Positions 46,094 through 54,098 of a stretch of 61,084 bases of DNA are shown here, piece after piece. Within the stretch, counting starts at the first letter, position 1. Every line of letters starts with the position of its first letter. The stretch covers positions 1 to 61,084 of the forward strand of contig NZ_JABCPZ010000038.1 in assembly GCF_013283785.1 (NCBI RefSeq), in the 5' to 3' direction. The notes below the pieces were generated by a model. The model saw nothing but the letters and a program-made list of their open reading frames with translations. It made no database searches and was not told the origin of the DNA. The translations under genes were made by a program, and so were the position numbers. The DNA comes from Nonomuraea antri (lineage in GTDB: Bacteria; Actinomycetota; Actinomycetes; Streptosporangiales; Streptosporangiaceae).

Positions 46094-46780
46094 GTGAGCA
46101 GGGTGTGCGTGGTCACGGGGGCCAACAGGGGCATCGGACTGGAGGTGGCCAGGCAACTGGCGCGGGCCGGCGACACGGTGGTGCTGACCGCCAGAGACCT
46201 GGCCAGGGCCGAGAAGGCGGCCGCGGGGCTGCCGGGCACGGTGACGGCCAGGCGGCTCGACATCGACGAGCAGTCGTCGGCCGACCGGCTGGCCGAGGAC
46301 CTGCGCGAGGAGTTCGGCCGGGTCGACGTGCTGGTCAACAACGCGGCCATCCACTACGACACCTGGCAGCGGGCGTCCAACGCCGACCTGGACGTCGTCC
46401 AGGAGGCGCTCGACACGAACCTGCTCGGCGCCTGGCGCGCCACGCTCGCCCTGCTGCCGCTGCTGCGGGCCGGTGCGCACGGCCGCATCGTGAACGTCTC
46501 CAGCGAGGCCGGCTCGCTGGCGTCGATGGGCGGCGGCACGCCCGCGTACTCGGTGTCCAAGGCCGCGCTCAACGCGCTGACCAAGATCTTGTCGGCCGAG
46601 CTGTGGCACGAGGGCATCCTGGTCAACGCCGTCTGCCCGGGGTGGGTGGCCACCGACATGGGCGGGCCAGGCGGGCGTCCGGTCGAGGAGGGCGCGCGCA
46701 GCGTGTTGTGGGCGGTCGACCTGCCCGACAGCGGCCCGACCGGCGGCTTCTTCCGCGACGGGCACCAGGTGCCCTGGTAA
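46094..46780 (+). CDS. Short-chain dehydrogenase/reductase
   Basis: 228 aa from a GTG at 46094 with GGAAGGA upstream. Classical SDR: TGANRGIGLEVARQL, DVLVNNAAIHYD, IVNVSSEAG, and the active pair in YSVSKAAL (Tyr and Lys). VCPGWVATDMGG closes the cofactor site. Substrate unknown. 29 bases after the ECF42 gene. Confidence 0.94.
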   Translation: MSRVCVVTGANRGIGLEVARQLARAGDTVVLTARDLARAEKAAAGLPGTVTARRLDIDEQSSADRLAEDLREEFGRVDVLVNNAAIHYDTWQRASNADLDVVQEALDTNLLGAWRATLALLPLLRAGAHGRIVNVSSEAGSLASMGGGTPAYSVSKAALNALTKILSAELWHEGILVNAVCPGWVATDMGGPGGRPVEEGARSVLWAVDLPDSGPTGGFFRDGHQVPW

Positions 46781-46798
46781 CTGGCCTAGCATGCGAAA

Positions 46799-47584
46799 GT
46801 GGCCGATCTTGAGAACACGCACGACGTCGTCGTGGACGGCGAGAACGTCGTCAAGCGTTACGTGGACCACAAACCCGGGGCCGCCGAGCGGGAGTGGCGG
46901 GCGCTGACGCTGCTGGACCGCTACGCGCCCGGGCTGGCGCCGGCGCCGGTCTCGTTCGACGTGGAGACGGTGGTGATGACCAGGATCCACGGGGTGCCGC
47001 TGCGCGGGCTGCCCGGCCGCGCCACGCACGTGGGCGCGCTGGCCGAGGCCATCGGCGAACTGCACGCCGCGGTGCCGCCGGTCGTGCTCGACCGGGTCCC
47101 GGTCCGGCCCTGGTACCTCGACACCCTGTCGGAGCAGCTCAGGAAATGGGCGGAGAGCTGGCCGGGCAAGGACCCGCGGGCCGACCGGGCGGTACGCGAG
47201 GGCCTGCGCTGGCTGGACGGCTGGCGGCCCGGCGAGGCCGGTGTCACGCCGGTGTTCGGCGCGGGCGACGGCAACCTGGCCAACTTCCTGTGGGACGGCG
47301 GCCGGGTGCGCATCGTGGACTTCGAGGAGTCCGGCCGCAGCGACCGCGCCTTCGAGCTGTCGGAGATCTGCGAGCACGTGTCGATGTGGGTCGACGGCGA
47401 CCTCGGCGTGGCACACCACTTCGAGCTCACCCCGGCCGAGGAGCGGCGCATGCGCGAGTGCCGCAGGCTGCACGCGTTCATGTGGCTGTTCCTGCTGTCG
47501 CACGAGAGCCCGCGCAACCCGCCGGGCACCTTCGCCAGGCAGGTGGAGCGCTTCCTGACCGCCTTGGATACAGTGCGGCCGTGA
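46799..47584 (+). CDS. APH-fold kinase-like protein with altered catalytic loop
   Basis: 261 aa. The catalytic region reads GAGDGNLANFLW followed by VRIVDFEESGRSDRAFEL: the Asp and Asn positions are kept but the usual HGD is GAGD. EREWRALTLLDRYAPGLAP and VVMTRIHGVPLRGLPG give N-lobe and hinge. TAGCAT (46787-46792) ends 6 bases before the GTG, so the message is probably leaderless. The next gene overlaps by 4 bases. Confidence 0.8.
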   Translation: MADLENTHDVVVDGENVVKRYVDHKPGAAEREWRALTLLDRYAPGLAPAPVSFDVETVVMTRIHGVPLRGLPGRATHVGALAEAIGELHAAVPPVVLDRVPVRPWYLDTLSEQLRKWAESWPGKDPRADRAVREGLRWLDGWRPGEAGVTPVFGAGDGNLANFLWDGGRVRIVDFEESGRSDRAFELSEICEHVSMWVDGDLGVAHHFELTPAEERRMRECRRLHAFMWLFLLSHESPRNPPGTFARQVERFLTALDTVRP

Positions 47585-48051
47585 GAAGGGCACAGGAAGC
47601 GGACAGAACGGCCGTCGAGCAGATCGTGCACGACGCCTACGAGCCGTGGATCGAGATCGTCGGCATGCGGCCGATGCCCATGGAGGCCGACTACGCCGCG
47701 CTCATCGCGGCCGGCCACGTGCACGTCATGGACGGGCTCGAAGGGCTCATCGTGCTCGTCCCGGAAGACGGCGTGCTGCTGGTCGACAACGTCGCCGTAC
47801 GGCCTGAGCTGCACGGCAAGGGCCTGGGCCGGGGCCTGCTGGCCTACGCCGAGCAGGAGGCGCGCCGGCTCGGGCTGCCCGCGCTGCGCCTCTACACCAA
47901 CGTCAGGATGACCTCCAACATCGCCCTGTACACGGCGCTCGGCTACGTGGAGACCGGGCGCGAGGAGCTGACCGGCGGCCGGGCCGCGGTGCTCATGCGC
48001 AAGGAGCTGACCCAGGAGCCTGAGCAGCCTGAGGAGCCTGGATGGCCTTAG
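47581..48051 (+). CDS. GNAT-family N-acetyltransferase
   Basis: 156 aa from the GTG at 47581. GNAT core: VDNVAVRPELHGKGLGRGLLAYAEQEARRLG is the acetyl-CoA loop and helix, LRLYTNVRMTSNIALYTALGYVETGRE the C-terminal half. The C-terminus EPEQPEEPGWP is encoded by a 9-base tandem repeat that also forms the end of the convergent GH15 gene; the two stops overlap. Confidence 0.92.
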   Translation: MRRAQEADRTAVEQIVHDAYEPWIEIVGMRPMPMEADYAALIAAGHVHVMDGLEGLIVLVPEDGVLLVDNVAVRPELHGKGLGRGLLAYAEQEARRLGLPALRLYTNVRMTSNIALYTALGYVETGREELTGGRAAVLMRKELTQEPEQPEEPGWP

Positions 48052-48075
48052 GAGTCTGAGGAGCCTGAGGAGCCG
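48013..48075. repeat. 9-base tandem repeat spanning two convergent stop codons
   Basis: Seven imperfect units of gaggagcct (48013-48075). On the plus strand they encode Glu/Gln-Pro units and then the GNAT stop (TAG, 48049-48051) inside unit five; on the minus strand they encode Gly-Ser-Ser units and the GH15 stop (TAA, 48050-48048). Confidence 0.85.
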
Positions 48076-49865
48076 CCCTGCTCGGCCCAGTCGTGCAGGG
48101 CGTCGCCGGTGCCCGCCGCGTCGAGGTTCAGCGCCGCCTCGATCAGCGCCAGATGCGTGAACGCCTGCGGGTAGTTGCCCAGCATCTCGCCGTCGGCCGA
48201 CATCTCCTCGGCGAACAGCCCCAGCGGCTCGGCCCTGGCGCACAGCGTCTCGAACCTGTCGCGGGCCTCGGCCGTGCGCCCGGCCAGCACCAGCGCGGAC
48301 ACCATCTCGAACGAGCACATCAGGAACGCGCCCTCGGGCCCGGCCAGGCCGTCGGCGGTGGCCTCGGGGTCGTACCTGTGCAGCAGCGCCCCGCCCTCGC
48401 CCAGCCGGGACTGGATGTGGTCGAGCGTGCCGAGCACGCGCCGGTCGTCGCCGTCGAGGAAGCCGAGCAGCGGCAGCCGCAGCAGCGCGCCGTCGGCGTT
48501 CTGCGAGCCGTAGGACTGTACGAACGCGCCGACGCGCGCATCGTAGCCGCGCTCCAGGATCTCCTCGCGCACCGCGGCCCGCTCGGCCCGCCACCGCGCC
48601 AGCGGCAGCCCCTGGGCGCCGGTCAGCTCGGCCAGGCGCAGCGCCCGGTCGAAGCAGACCCAGGCGTAGAGCTTGGAGTACGTCCAGTGGCGCGGGCTGT
48701 CGCGCACCTCCCAGATGCCGGCGTCGGGCTCGCGCCACTGCTCGAGGTTCAGCTCGACCAGCCGCCACAGCCTGGCCAGGTCGTCCTCGCCCAGTTCCCT
48801 GGTGACCTCGTGGTAGGCCATGGCCGCGTCGAGGATGTGGCCGTAGCTGTCGAGCTGGTGCTGGGCCGCGGCGTCGTTGCCGACGCGCACCGGGCGCGAG
48901 CCGGCGTGGCCCTCCAGGTGGTCGAGCGTGGTCTCCGGGGTGACGCCCTTGCCGTCGATGCCGAACACGGGCGGGATCCTGGGCAGGTCGCCGGCGCACA
49001 CGTCCAGCAGGAAACGGAGGTAGCGGCCGGCCTCCTCGCGGTGGCCCAGCCGCAGCAGGGCGAGCACGATCAGGGCGGCGTCGCGGTGCCAGACGTAGCG
49101 GTAGTCCCAGTTGCGCGGGCCGCCCGGCCACTCGGGCAGCGAGGTGGTGGGCGCGGCGAGCAGGCCGCCGCTCTCGTCGAACAGCAGGCCGCGCAGCACG
49201 ATCGCGCTGTGGCGCACCTGGCGGCTGCCCGCGCCCGAATAGCCCGAGCGGGCCGACCACGACCGCCACGAGCGCACGGTGTCCTCGAGCAGCGCGGCGT
49301 GGTCGTCGGCCGTGGTGGCCCGCCCGGTGTAGTCGAGCACGATCGCCAGCGACTCGCCCTCCTCCAGCGTGCGCTCGGTGACCTCCGCCGGCGTGCCCCT
49401 GAGCAGCAGGCCTGACGCCTCGGCCAGGGCGCCGTCGGCGCGGCTCCAGACCGCGTCGCGGGTGGCGTAGTCGGGCCTGGCCAGCACCCGCGACCTGACC
49501 AGCGCCCGGCCGCGCTCGCACCTGGCCCAGCGCACCAGCCTGCGCACCGGGGCGATGCCGCTGTCGCTGCCGCCGGGCAGCGTGGTGGCGAAGAAGTCGT
49601 GCACGGTCACCGTGCACTCGCGGCCCTCCCACCGGGTGCGCAGCACCAGCGTCTCGTCGAGATAGCCGCGCTCGGTGACCCGGGCGCCGGCCACGTCGAG
49701 CTCCCACGCGCCGCCGCGCCGCCGGTCCAGCAGCCTGGCGAACACGCTGGGGCCGTCGAAGCGCGGCGCGCACATCCACTCCACCGCGCCGTCCGGCCCG
49801 ACCAGCGCCGCGGTGTGACAGTCGGACAGGAACGCGTACGCCCCGATCGGCGGATACCCGTTCAT
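48048..49865 (-). CDS. GH15-family glycoside hydrolase (glucoamylase/trehalase-like)
   Basis: 605 aa from the ATG at 49865 (GAGGGG upstream); the frame is open to 49970 but that part overlaps the next promoter region. N-terminal beta domain starts YPPIGAYAFLSDCHTAALVGPDG. The (alpha/alpha)6 barrel includes RNWDYRYVWHRDAALI, the acid candidate in EPDAGIWEVRDSPRHWTYSK and the base candidate in ADGEMLGNYPQAFTHLALIEA. Actinobacterial members include trehalases; substrate is not certain. No signal peptide, so it is cytoplasmic. Confidence 0.92.
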   Translation of the reverse strand: MNGYPPIGAYAFLSDCHTAALVGPDGAVEWMCAPRFDGPSVFARLLDRRRGGAWELDVAGARVTERGYLDETLVLRTRWEGRECTVTVHDFFATTLPGGSDSGIAPVRRLVRWARCERGRALVRSRVLARPDYATRDAVWSRADGALAEASGLLLRGTPAEVTERTLEEGESLAIVLDYTGRATTADDHAALLEDTVRSWRSWSARSGYSGAGSRQVRHSAIVLRGLLFDESGGLLAAPTTSLPEWPGGPRNWDYRYVWHRDAALIVLALLRLGHREEAGRYLRFLLDVCAGDLPRIPPVFGIDGKGVTPETTLDHLEGHAGSRPVRVGNDAAAQHQLDSYGHILDAAMAYHEVTRELGEDDLARLWRLVELNLEQWREPDAGIWEVRDSPRHWTYSKLYAWVCFDRALRLAELTGAQGLPLARWRAERAAVREEILERGYDARVGAFVQSYGSQNADGALLRLPLLGFLDGDDRRVLGTLDHIQSRLGEGGALLHRYDPEATADGLAGPEGAFLMCSFEMVSALVLAGRTAEARDRFETLCARAEPLGLFAEEMSADGEMLGNYPQAFTHLALIEAALNLDAAGTGDALHDWAEQGGSSGSSDS

Positions 49866-49968
49866 GGTCCCCTCATCCCCGTCCCCGCCCAGGTCAGGAC
49901 GGTGCCCGGGGGAGAACGTGGTTAAACCGGCGCTATCGCCCGCGGGCCGCCCGCTGAGAGAATCGACC

Positions 49969-50226
49969 ATGGAATCCGTTGAGAACAGAATCGCCGAGCT
50001 CGAAAAGCAGGTGGCCTTCCTTCATCGGTACCTCGGCCTCGATCCCGCGTTGGTCGACAGGTCGATGCGGACGAACCTGCCACCGCAGTTCTTCGTCGCG
50101 TTGCGGGCGGGAAAGATGGTCCGCGCGATCAAGATCTACCGCGAGGTGACGGGCGCCTCGCTGAAGACGGCCAAGCACGCGGTCGAGACGATCGCCAGGC
50201 AGGAGCGGCCCGAACTGGACGCCTAG
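49969..50226 (+). CDS. Small protein with ribosomal L7/L12 C-terminal-like domain
   Basis: 85 aa from the ATG at 49969. Residues 1-25 form a short coiled-coil-like helix (VENRIAELEKQVAFLHRYLG). Residues ~44-80 (GKMVRAIKIYREVTGASLKTAKHAVETIARQ) match the helix-turn-helix of the L7/L12 C-terminal domain that contacts translation GTPases. It is not rplL itself: no hinge, wrong context, and the N-terminal dimer domain is replaced. Divergent from GH15 and convergent with the aldolase gene. Confidence 0.8.
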   Translation: MESVENRIAELEKQVAFLHRYLGLDPALVDRSMRTNLPPQFFVALRAGKMVRAIKIYREVTGASLKTAKHAVETIARQERPELDA

Positions 50227-50227
50227 C

Positions 50228-51052
50228 TCAGCCGGTCAGCACACCCAGCAGGTGGGTCACCTCGCGGGAGACCGCGTCGCGGCCCGCCTTGAGGTACTTG
50301 CGCGAGTCGACGACCTTCTCGTCGTGTGCCAGGTAGTCGCGTACCGCGCCGGTGAACGCCTTGTTCAGGTGCGTGGCGATGTTGATCTTCTTCATGCCGG
50401 CCCGCACGGCGGCGCGCAGCGTGTCGTCGGGCACGCCGGACGAGCCGTGCAGGACCAGTGGCGCCGGCACCGCGGCCCGCAGCTCGGCGATGAGGTCCAG
50501 GTCGAGGACGGCGTCCTTGGTGGTCATCGCGTGCGAGGAGCCGACGGCCACGGCCAGCGCGTCGACCCCGGTCCTGGCCACATAATCGACCGCCTCGTGC
50601 GGCTTGGTGCGCACGCCGGGCGCGTGCACGCCGTCCTTGCCGCCCACCTCGCCCAGCTCGGCCTCCACCCAGACGCCGCGCTCGTGACACCAGGCCGCGA
50701 CCGCCGCGGTGGCCGCCACGTTCTCCTCGTCGGGCAGCGCGGACGCGTCGAACATCACCGAGCCGATGCCCAGCTCCACCGCCTCCTCGACCAGCGCCCG
50801 GTCGGTGGCGTGGTCCAGGTGGACCGCCACCGGCACCTCCGCCCGCCCGGCCACCGCCAGCGAGGCCAGCGCGATCGGCGCCAGCGCGCCGTGGTAGCGC
50901 ACGCAGTTCTCGCTGATCTGCAGCACCACCGGCAGGCCCAGCGCCTCGGCGCCGGCCACGATCGCGGTCGCGTGCTCCAGCTGGATCACGTTGAACGCGC
51001 CGACGCCGCTGGGGGACTGGCGGACGATCTCACCGATTCCGGCGAGGGGCAT
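50228..51052 (-). CDS. Class II ketose-bisphosphate aldolase (tagatose/fructose-bisphosphate type)
   Basis: 274 aa. GVGAFNVIQLEHATAIV, the zinc histidines in VHLDHATD, the Glu in EAELGEVGG, AVAVGSSHAM, LVLHGSSGVPDD and KINIATHLNKAF are the class II aldolase signatures, closest in type to GatY/KbaY. As last gene of an amino-sugar operon it probably splits tagatose-1,6-bisphosphate (or fructose-1,6-bisphosphate) into two trioses. Starts 11 bases after the PfkB gene, AAAGGGAG as ribosome site. Confidence 0.92.
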   Translation of the reverse strand: MPLAGIGEIVRQSPSGVGAFNVIQLEHATAIVAGAEALGLPVVLQISENCVRYHGALAPIALASLAVAGRAEVPVAVHLDHATDRALVEEAVELGIGSVMFDASALPDEENVAATAAVAAWCHERGVWVEAELGEVGGKDGVHAPGVRTKPHEAVDYVARTGVDALAVAVGSSHAMTTKDAVLDLDLIAELRAAVPAPLVLHGSSGVPDDTLRAAVRAGMKKINIATHLNKAFTGAVRDYLAHDEKVVDSRKYLKAGRDAVSREVTHLLGVLTG

Positions 51053-51063
51053 GGCAACTCCCT

Positions 51064-51966
51064 TTAAGTGATGACGACCTGGGGGTGGATGTCGGCGTAG
51101 ACGTCGCGGTCGAAGTCGCCGGCCACCGGCGCGGCCACCGCCGCCGCGCCCAGCGCCGCGGCCTGCCTGAGCCGCTCCGGCCAGGGCAGCGACTCCACCA
51201 GGCCGAGCGCGAGCCCGGCCACCAGCGAGTCGCCCGCCCCGGTCGGGTTGCCGTCGACCTTGTACGGCATCCGCGCCCGGAACGTTCCCTCCGGCGTGAC
51301 GGCCAGCAGTCCGTCCGCGCCCATCGAGACGACCACGGACTCCGCGCCCCGATCGCGCAGCGCCTGCGCGCCCTCGGCCGGGGTGCCGCCGGGAACTGCT
51401 CTGGCCAGCTCTTCGATGTTCGGCTTGACGATCGAGGGACGGCCGGCGGGCGCGTGGCGCAGCGGCTCGCCGTCGGCGTCCACGATGGCGGGCACGCCCC
51501 GGTCCGCGGCGAGCGCGGCCAGGGTGGCGTACGTGTCCGCGGGGACGCCCCCGGGCAGGCTGCCGGAGATGACGACGGCTGCGGCATCGGCGAGCAACGC
51601 CTCATACGTTCGCCGGAAATTTCGTAGCTCGTCGGGGGTGATCTCGGGGCCCGGCTCGTTGAACAGCGCCGTCCGCCCGGGGTCGGAGACCACCAGGGTC
51701 GTGCGCGAGTCCGCCGCGATCCCGGCCAGCGCGCCGGGCAGCCCCGCGGCACGCAGATCGGCCTCGATGGCCTGGCCGGTGGGCCCGCCGGCCAGGCCCG
51801 TGACCAGCACGTCACGGCCCAGCGCGGCGAGCACCCGCGCCACGTTGACGCCCTTGCCGCCCGCCCGCCGGTGCACGGTGGCGACGCGGTTCACGCCGTC
51901 CCAGTCGACGGCCGGCATCTCGTACGTCACGTCGAGTGCGGCGTTGAGCGTCACGGTGAGGATCAT
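51064..51966 (-). CDS. 1-phosphofructokinase/tagatose-6-phosphate kinase-like PfkB kinase
   Basis: 300 aa from the ATG at 51966, sharing one base with the nagA stop (TGATG). PfkB family: TVTLNAALDVTYEM start, RRAGGKGVNVARVLAALG, VISGSLPGGVP, IVKPNIEELARAV and the anion hole GNPTGAGDSLVAGLALG. The 1-PFK/LacC branch phosphorylates tagatose-6-phosphate or fructose phosphates. Neighbours favour tagatose-6-phosphate. Confidence 0.93.
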   Translation of the reverse strand: MILTVTLNAALDVTYEMPAVDWDGVNRVATVHRRAGGKGVNVARVLAALGRDVLVTGLAGGPTGQAIEADLRAAGLPGALAGIAADSRTTLVVSDPGRTALFNEPGPEITPDELRNFRRTYEALLADAAAVVISGSLPGGVPADTYATLAALAADRGVPAIVDADGEPLRHAPAGRPSIVKPNIEELARAVPGGTPAEGAQALRDRGAESVVVSMGADGLLAVTPEGTFRARMPYKVDGNPTGAGDSLVAGLALGLVESLPWPERLRQAAALGAAAVAAPVAGDFDRDVYADIHPQVVIT

Positions 51967-53099
51967 CAGGGCTCCGTGATCCATTCGCCGTTCTTCAGCA
52001 CGCCGGCCACCTCCAGCTCGTCGGAGAGGACCACCAGGTCGGCGGCCTTGCCCACGGCGATCGAGCCGATCTCGCCGGCCAGGCCGAGCACCCGGGCCGG
52101 GGTCAGCGAGGTCACCTGGGCCGCGTCGGGCAGCGACATGCCCATGTTCCGCACCGCGCGGCGGAAGGCCACGTCCTGGGTGAGCGTGGAGCCCGCGATC
52201 GAACCGCCCTCGACCAGCCTGACCACGCCCTTCTCGACGCGCACCGCCATGGGCCCGAGCACGTACTCGCCGTCGGGCAGGCCGTTGGCGGACATCGAGT
52301 CGGTGATCAGCGCGGTGCGTCCGGGGCCCGCCACCTCGTAGGCCAGGCGGAGCATGGCGTCGTGCACGTGCACGCCGTCGTTGACCAGCTCGACCGTGAC
52401 GCGCTCGTCGTCGAGCAGCGCCGCGATCGGGCCCGGCGCGCGGTGGCCGAGCTGCGGCATCGCGTTGTAGAGATGCGTGGCCACGCTCGCGCCCGCCTCG
52501 ATGCCCGCCAGCGTCTGCTCGTAGTCGGCGTCGGTGTGGCCCAGCGCGGCGATCACGCCTTCCGAGACGGCCAGCTCGATCGTGTCGATCGCGCCGGGCA
52601 GCTCGGCGGCGATGGTGAGCATGCGCACGTGCCCGCGCCCGGCCTTGAGCAGCCCGGCGAACTCCTGCGGCGTCGGCTCGCGCAGCAGCGTCGGGTCGTG
52701 CGCGCCGCAGCGCGCCTTGGAGATGTACGGGCCCTCGAAGTGGATGCCGGCCAGCAGGCCGTCCTCGCACAGGTCGACCAGCGAAGAGGTGGCCCTGGTC
52801 AGCGACTTGATCGTGTCGGTGACCAGGCTGGCCACCATCGTCGTGGTGCCGTGCGCGCGATGCATCGCGACGGCGTCACGTGCCTTGTCCTGCTCGCCGG
52901 ACGGAAAGGACCCGCCCGCCCCGCCGTGGTTGTGAATGTCGACGAAGCCGGGAACGACGTGCCGCCCACCCAGACTGTGGCCTGGACGAGGGGCGGATCC
53001 GTGGCCGACGTGCGTGATGCGGCCGTCTTCGATGGTCAACCACCCGTCGTGAACACCTTCGGTGGTCACGATCCGGGCGTCGGCGAGAGTAAGGCTCAT
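51966..53099 (-). CDS. nagA: N-acetylglucosamine/galactosamine-6-phosphate deacetylase
   Basis: 377 aa. Amidohydrolase fold: VVPGFVDIHNHGGAGGSFP, the metal Glu in GIHFEGPYI, LGHTDADYEQ, THLYNAMPQLGHR and the catalytic Asp in ALITDSMSANGLPDG. It removes acetate from N-acetylhexosamine-6-phosphate. NagA and AgaA are not separable by eye. ATGA overlap with the SIS gene upstream. Confidence 0.95.
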   Translation of the reverse strand: MSLTLADARIVTTEGVHDGWLTIEDGRITHVGHGSAPRPGHSLGGRHVVPGFVDIHNHGGAGGSFPSGEQDKARDAVAMHRAHGTTTMVASLVTDTIKSLTRATSSLVDLCEDGLLAGIHFEGPYISKARCGAHDPTLLREPTPQEFAGLLKAGRGHVRMLTIAAELPGAIDTIELAVSEGVIAALGHTDADYEQTLAGIEAGASVATHLYNAMPQLGHRAPGPIAALLDDERVTVELVNDGVHVHDAMLRLAYEVAGPGRTALITDSMSANGLPDGEYVLGPMAVRVEKGVVRLVEGGSIAGSTLTQDVAFRRAVRNMGMSLPDAAQVTSLTPARVLGLAGEIGSIAVGKAADLVVLSDELEVAGVLKNGEWITEP

Positions 53100-53971
53100 G
53101 AAGAAAGGATCACAGATCGCGTGAGGTGCATGGGCTCGTCCGGGTTCAGTCCCTTGGCGAAGGCCCGGGCGACCGCCACGCGCTGCGCGCGGATCAGCTC
53201 GGCCATGGGGTCGAGCGCGGTCTCGAAGAACGTTCCACCGGTGGCCTCGACCTGCTCACGCAGCCCTTCCGGGGCCTGGCCGAGCATCCAGGTGACACGG
53301 CCGGGGCCGGCGATGCTGATCGGGCCGTGCCGGTACTCCATCGCCGGATACGCCTCCGTCCAGGAGCGTGACGCCTCGCGCATCTTCAGCCCGGCCTCCT
53401 GGGCCAGGCCCACAGACCAGCCGGTGCCGAGGAAGCTGAACTGCTCGGCGTCCACCAGCTCGGCCGGCAGCACCGCGCCGACGGCCTCCTCGGCGTCGGC
53501 GATGGCCTGCGTCAGGTCCTCGCCGAGGCTGGCGCGCAACAGCGCGAGCTGGGTGGTGGCGAACCTGGTCTGGACGACCGAGGCCTCGTCGGCGTAGTCG
53601 ATCACGATGACGTCGTCGGCCGCGGTCATGATCGGGGTGTTCGGGTCCGCGGTGATGGCGGTGGCGCGCAGCGTCGTCCTGTCGAGCAGTTCGAGCACTT
53701 CGGTGGTGGTGCCGGAGCGGGTGAGCGCGAGCACCCGGTCGTAGGCGCGGCCGTGCGGGAACTCGGAGGCGGCGAACGCGTCCGTCTCGCCGAGCCCCGC
53801 CCGCTCCCTGAGCGTGGCGTAGGCCATCGCGATGAACCACGACGTTCCGCAGCCGACGACGGCGACTCGCTCGCCGGGGCGCGGCAACGCGTCGGCGGGC
53901 ACGTTCGCGACAGCGCGGCGCCAGCACGACGGCTGGGACGCGATCTCGGCTTCGGTATGGGTGGTCACCAC
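53096..53971 (-). CDS. SIS-domain sugar-phosphate isomerase/deaminase (AgaS/GlmS C-terminal type)
   Basis: 291 aa from a GTG at 53971, GGAGG five bases upstream. Two SIS domains: VAVVGCGTSWFIAMAYATL and ALTRSGTTTEVLELL in the first, FSFLGTGWSVGLAQEAGLKMREAS and AYPAMEYRHGP in the second. This arrangement is that of GlmS isomerase domains and AgaS. In this operon it likely converts galactosamine- or glucosamine-6-phosphate to the keto sugar with release of ammonia. First gene of the unit. Confidence 0.9.
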   Translation of the reverse strand: MVTTHTEAEIASQPSCWRRAVANVPADALPRPGERVAVVGCGTSWFIAMAYATLRERAGLGETDAFAASEFPHGRAYDRVLALTRSGTTTEVLELLDRTTLRATAITADPNTPIMTAADDVIVIDYADEASVVQTRFATTQLALLRASLGEDLTQAIADAEEAVGAVLPAELVDAEQFSFLGTGWSVGLAQEAGLKMREASRSWTEAYPAMEYRHGPISIAGPGRVTWMLGQAPEGLREQVEATGGTFFETALDPMAELIRAQRVAVARAFAKGLNPDEPMHLTRSVILSS

Positions 53972-54003
53972 TTACCTCCACGTGAGTGATTGTTTCTGCT
54001 TTT

Positions 54004-54033
54004 TTTATACCAGAATGGTGCAGCATTTTGCAC
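54004..54033 (-). promoter_or_regulatory. Promoter and operator of the amino-sugar operon
   Basis: Minus strand TGCAAA (54032-54027), 17-base spacer, TATAAA (54009-54004). The -35 box lies inside an inverted repeat GTGCA-N6-TGCAC (54018-54033), a likely binding site for the divergent DeoR-type repressor. An AT-rich T-run (53996-54006) flanks it. Confidence 0.6.
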
Positions 54034-54098
54034 TGTTCGCTCAGACCTCCCTGGTTGTGCCACGCTTGCTCCTGACCGGATCTCTTAGGGGAGGCCTC

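Noticed and set aside
46921..49779. 952-codon minus-strand frame across the APH-like, GNAT and GH15 genes
   Set aside because: It crosses three well-supported genes in the wrong frames and has Arg/Ala/Gly low-complexity text.
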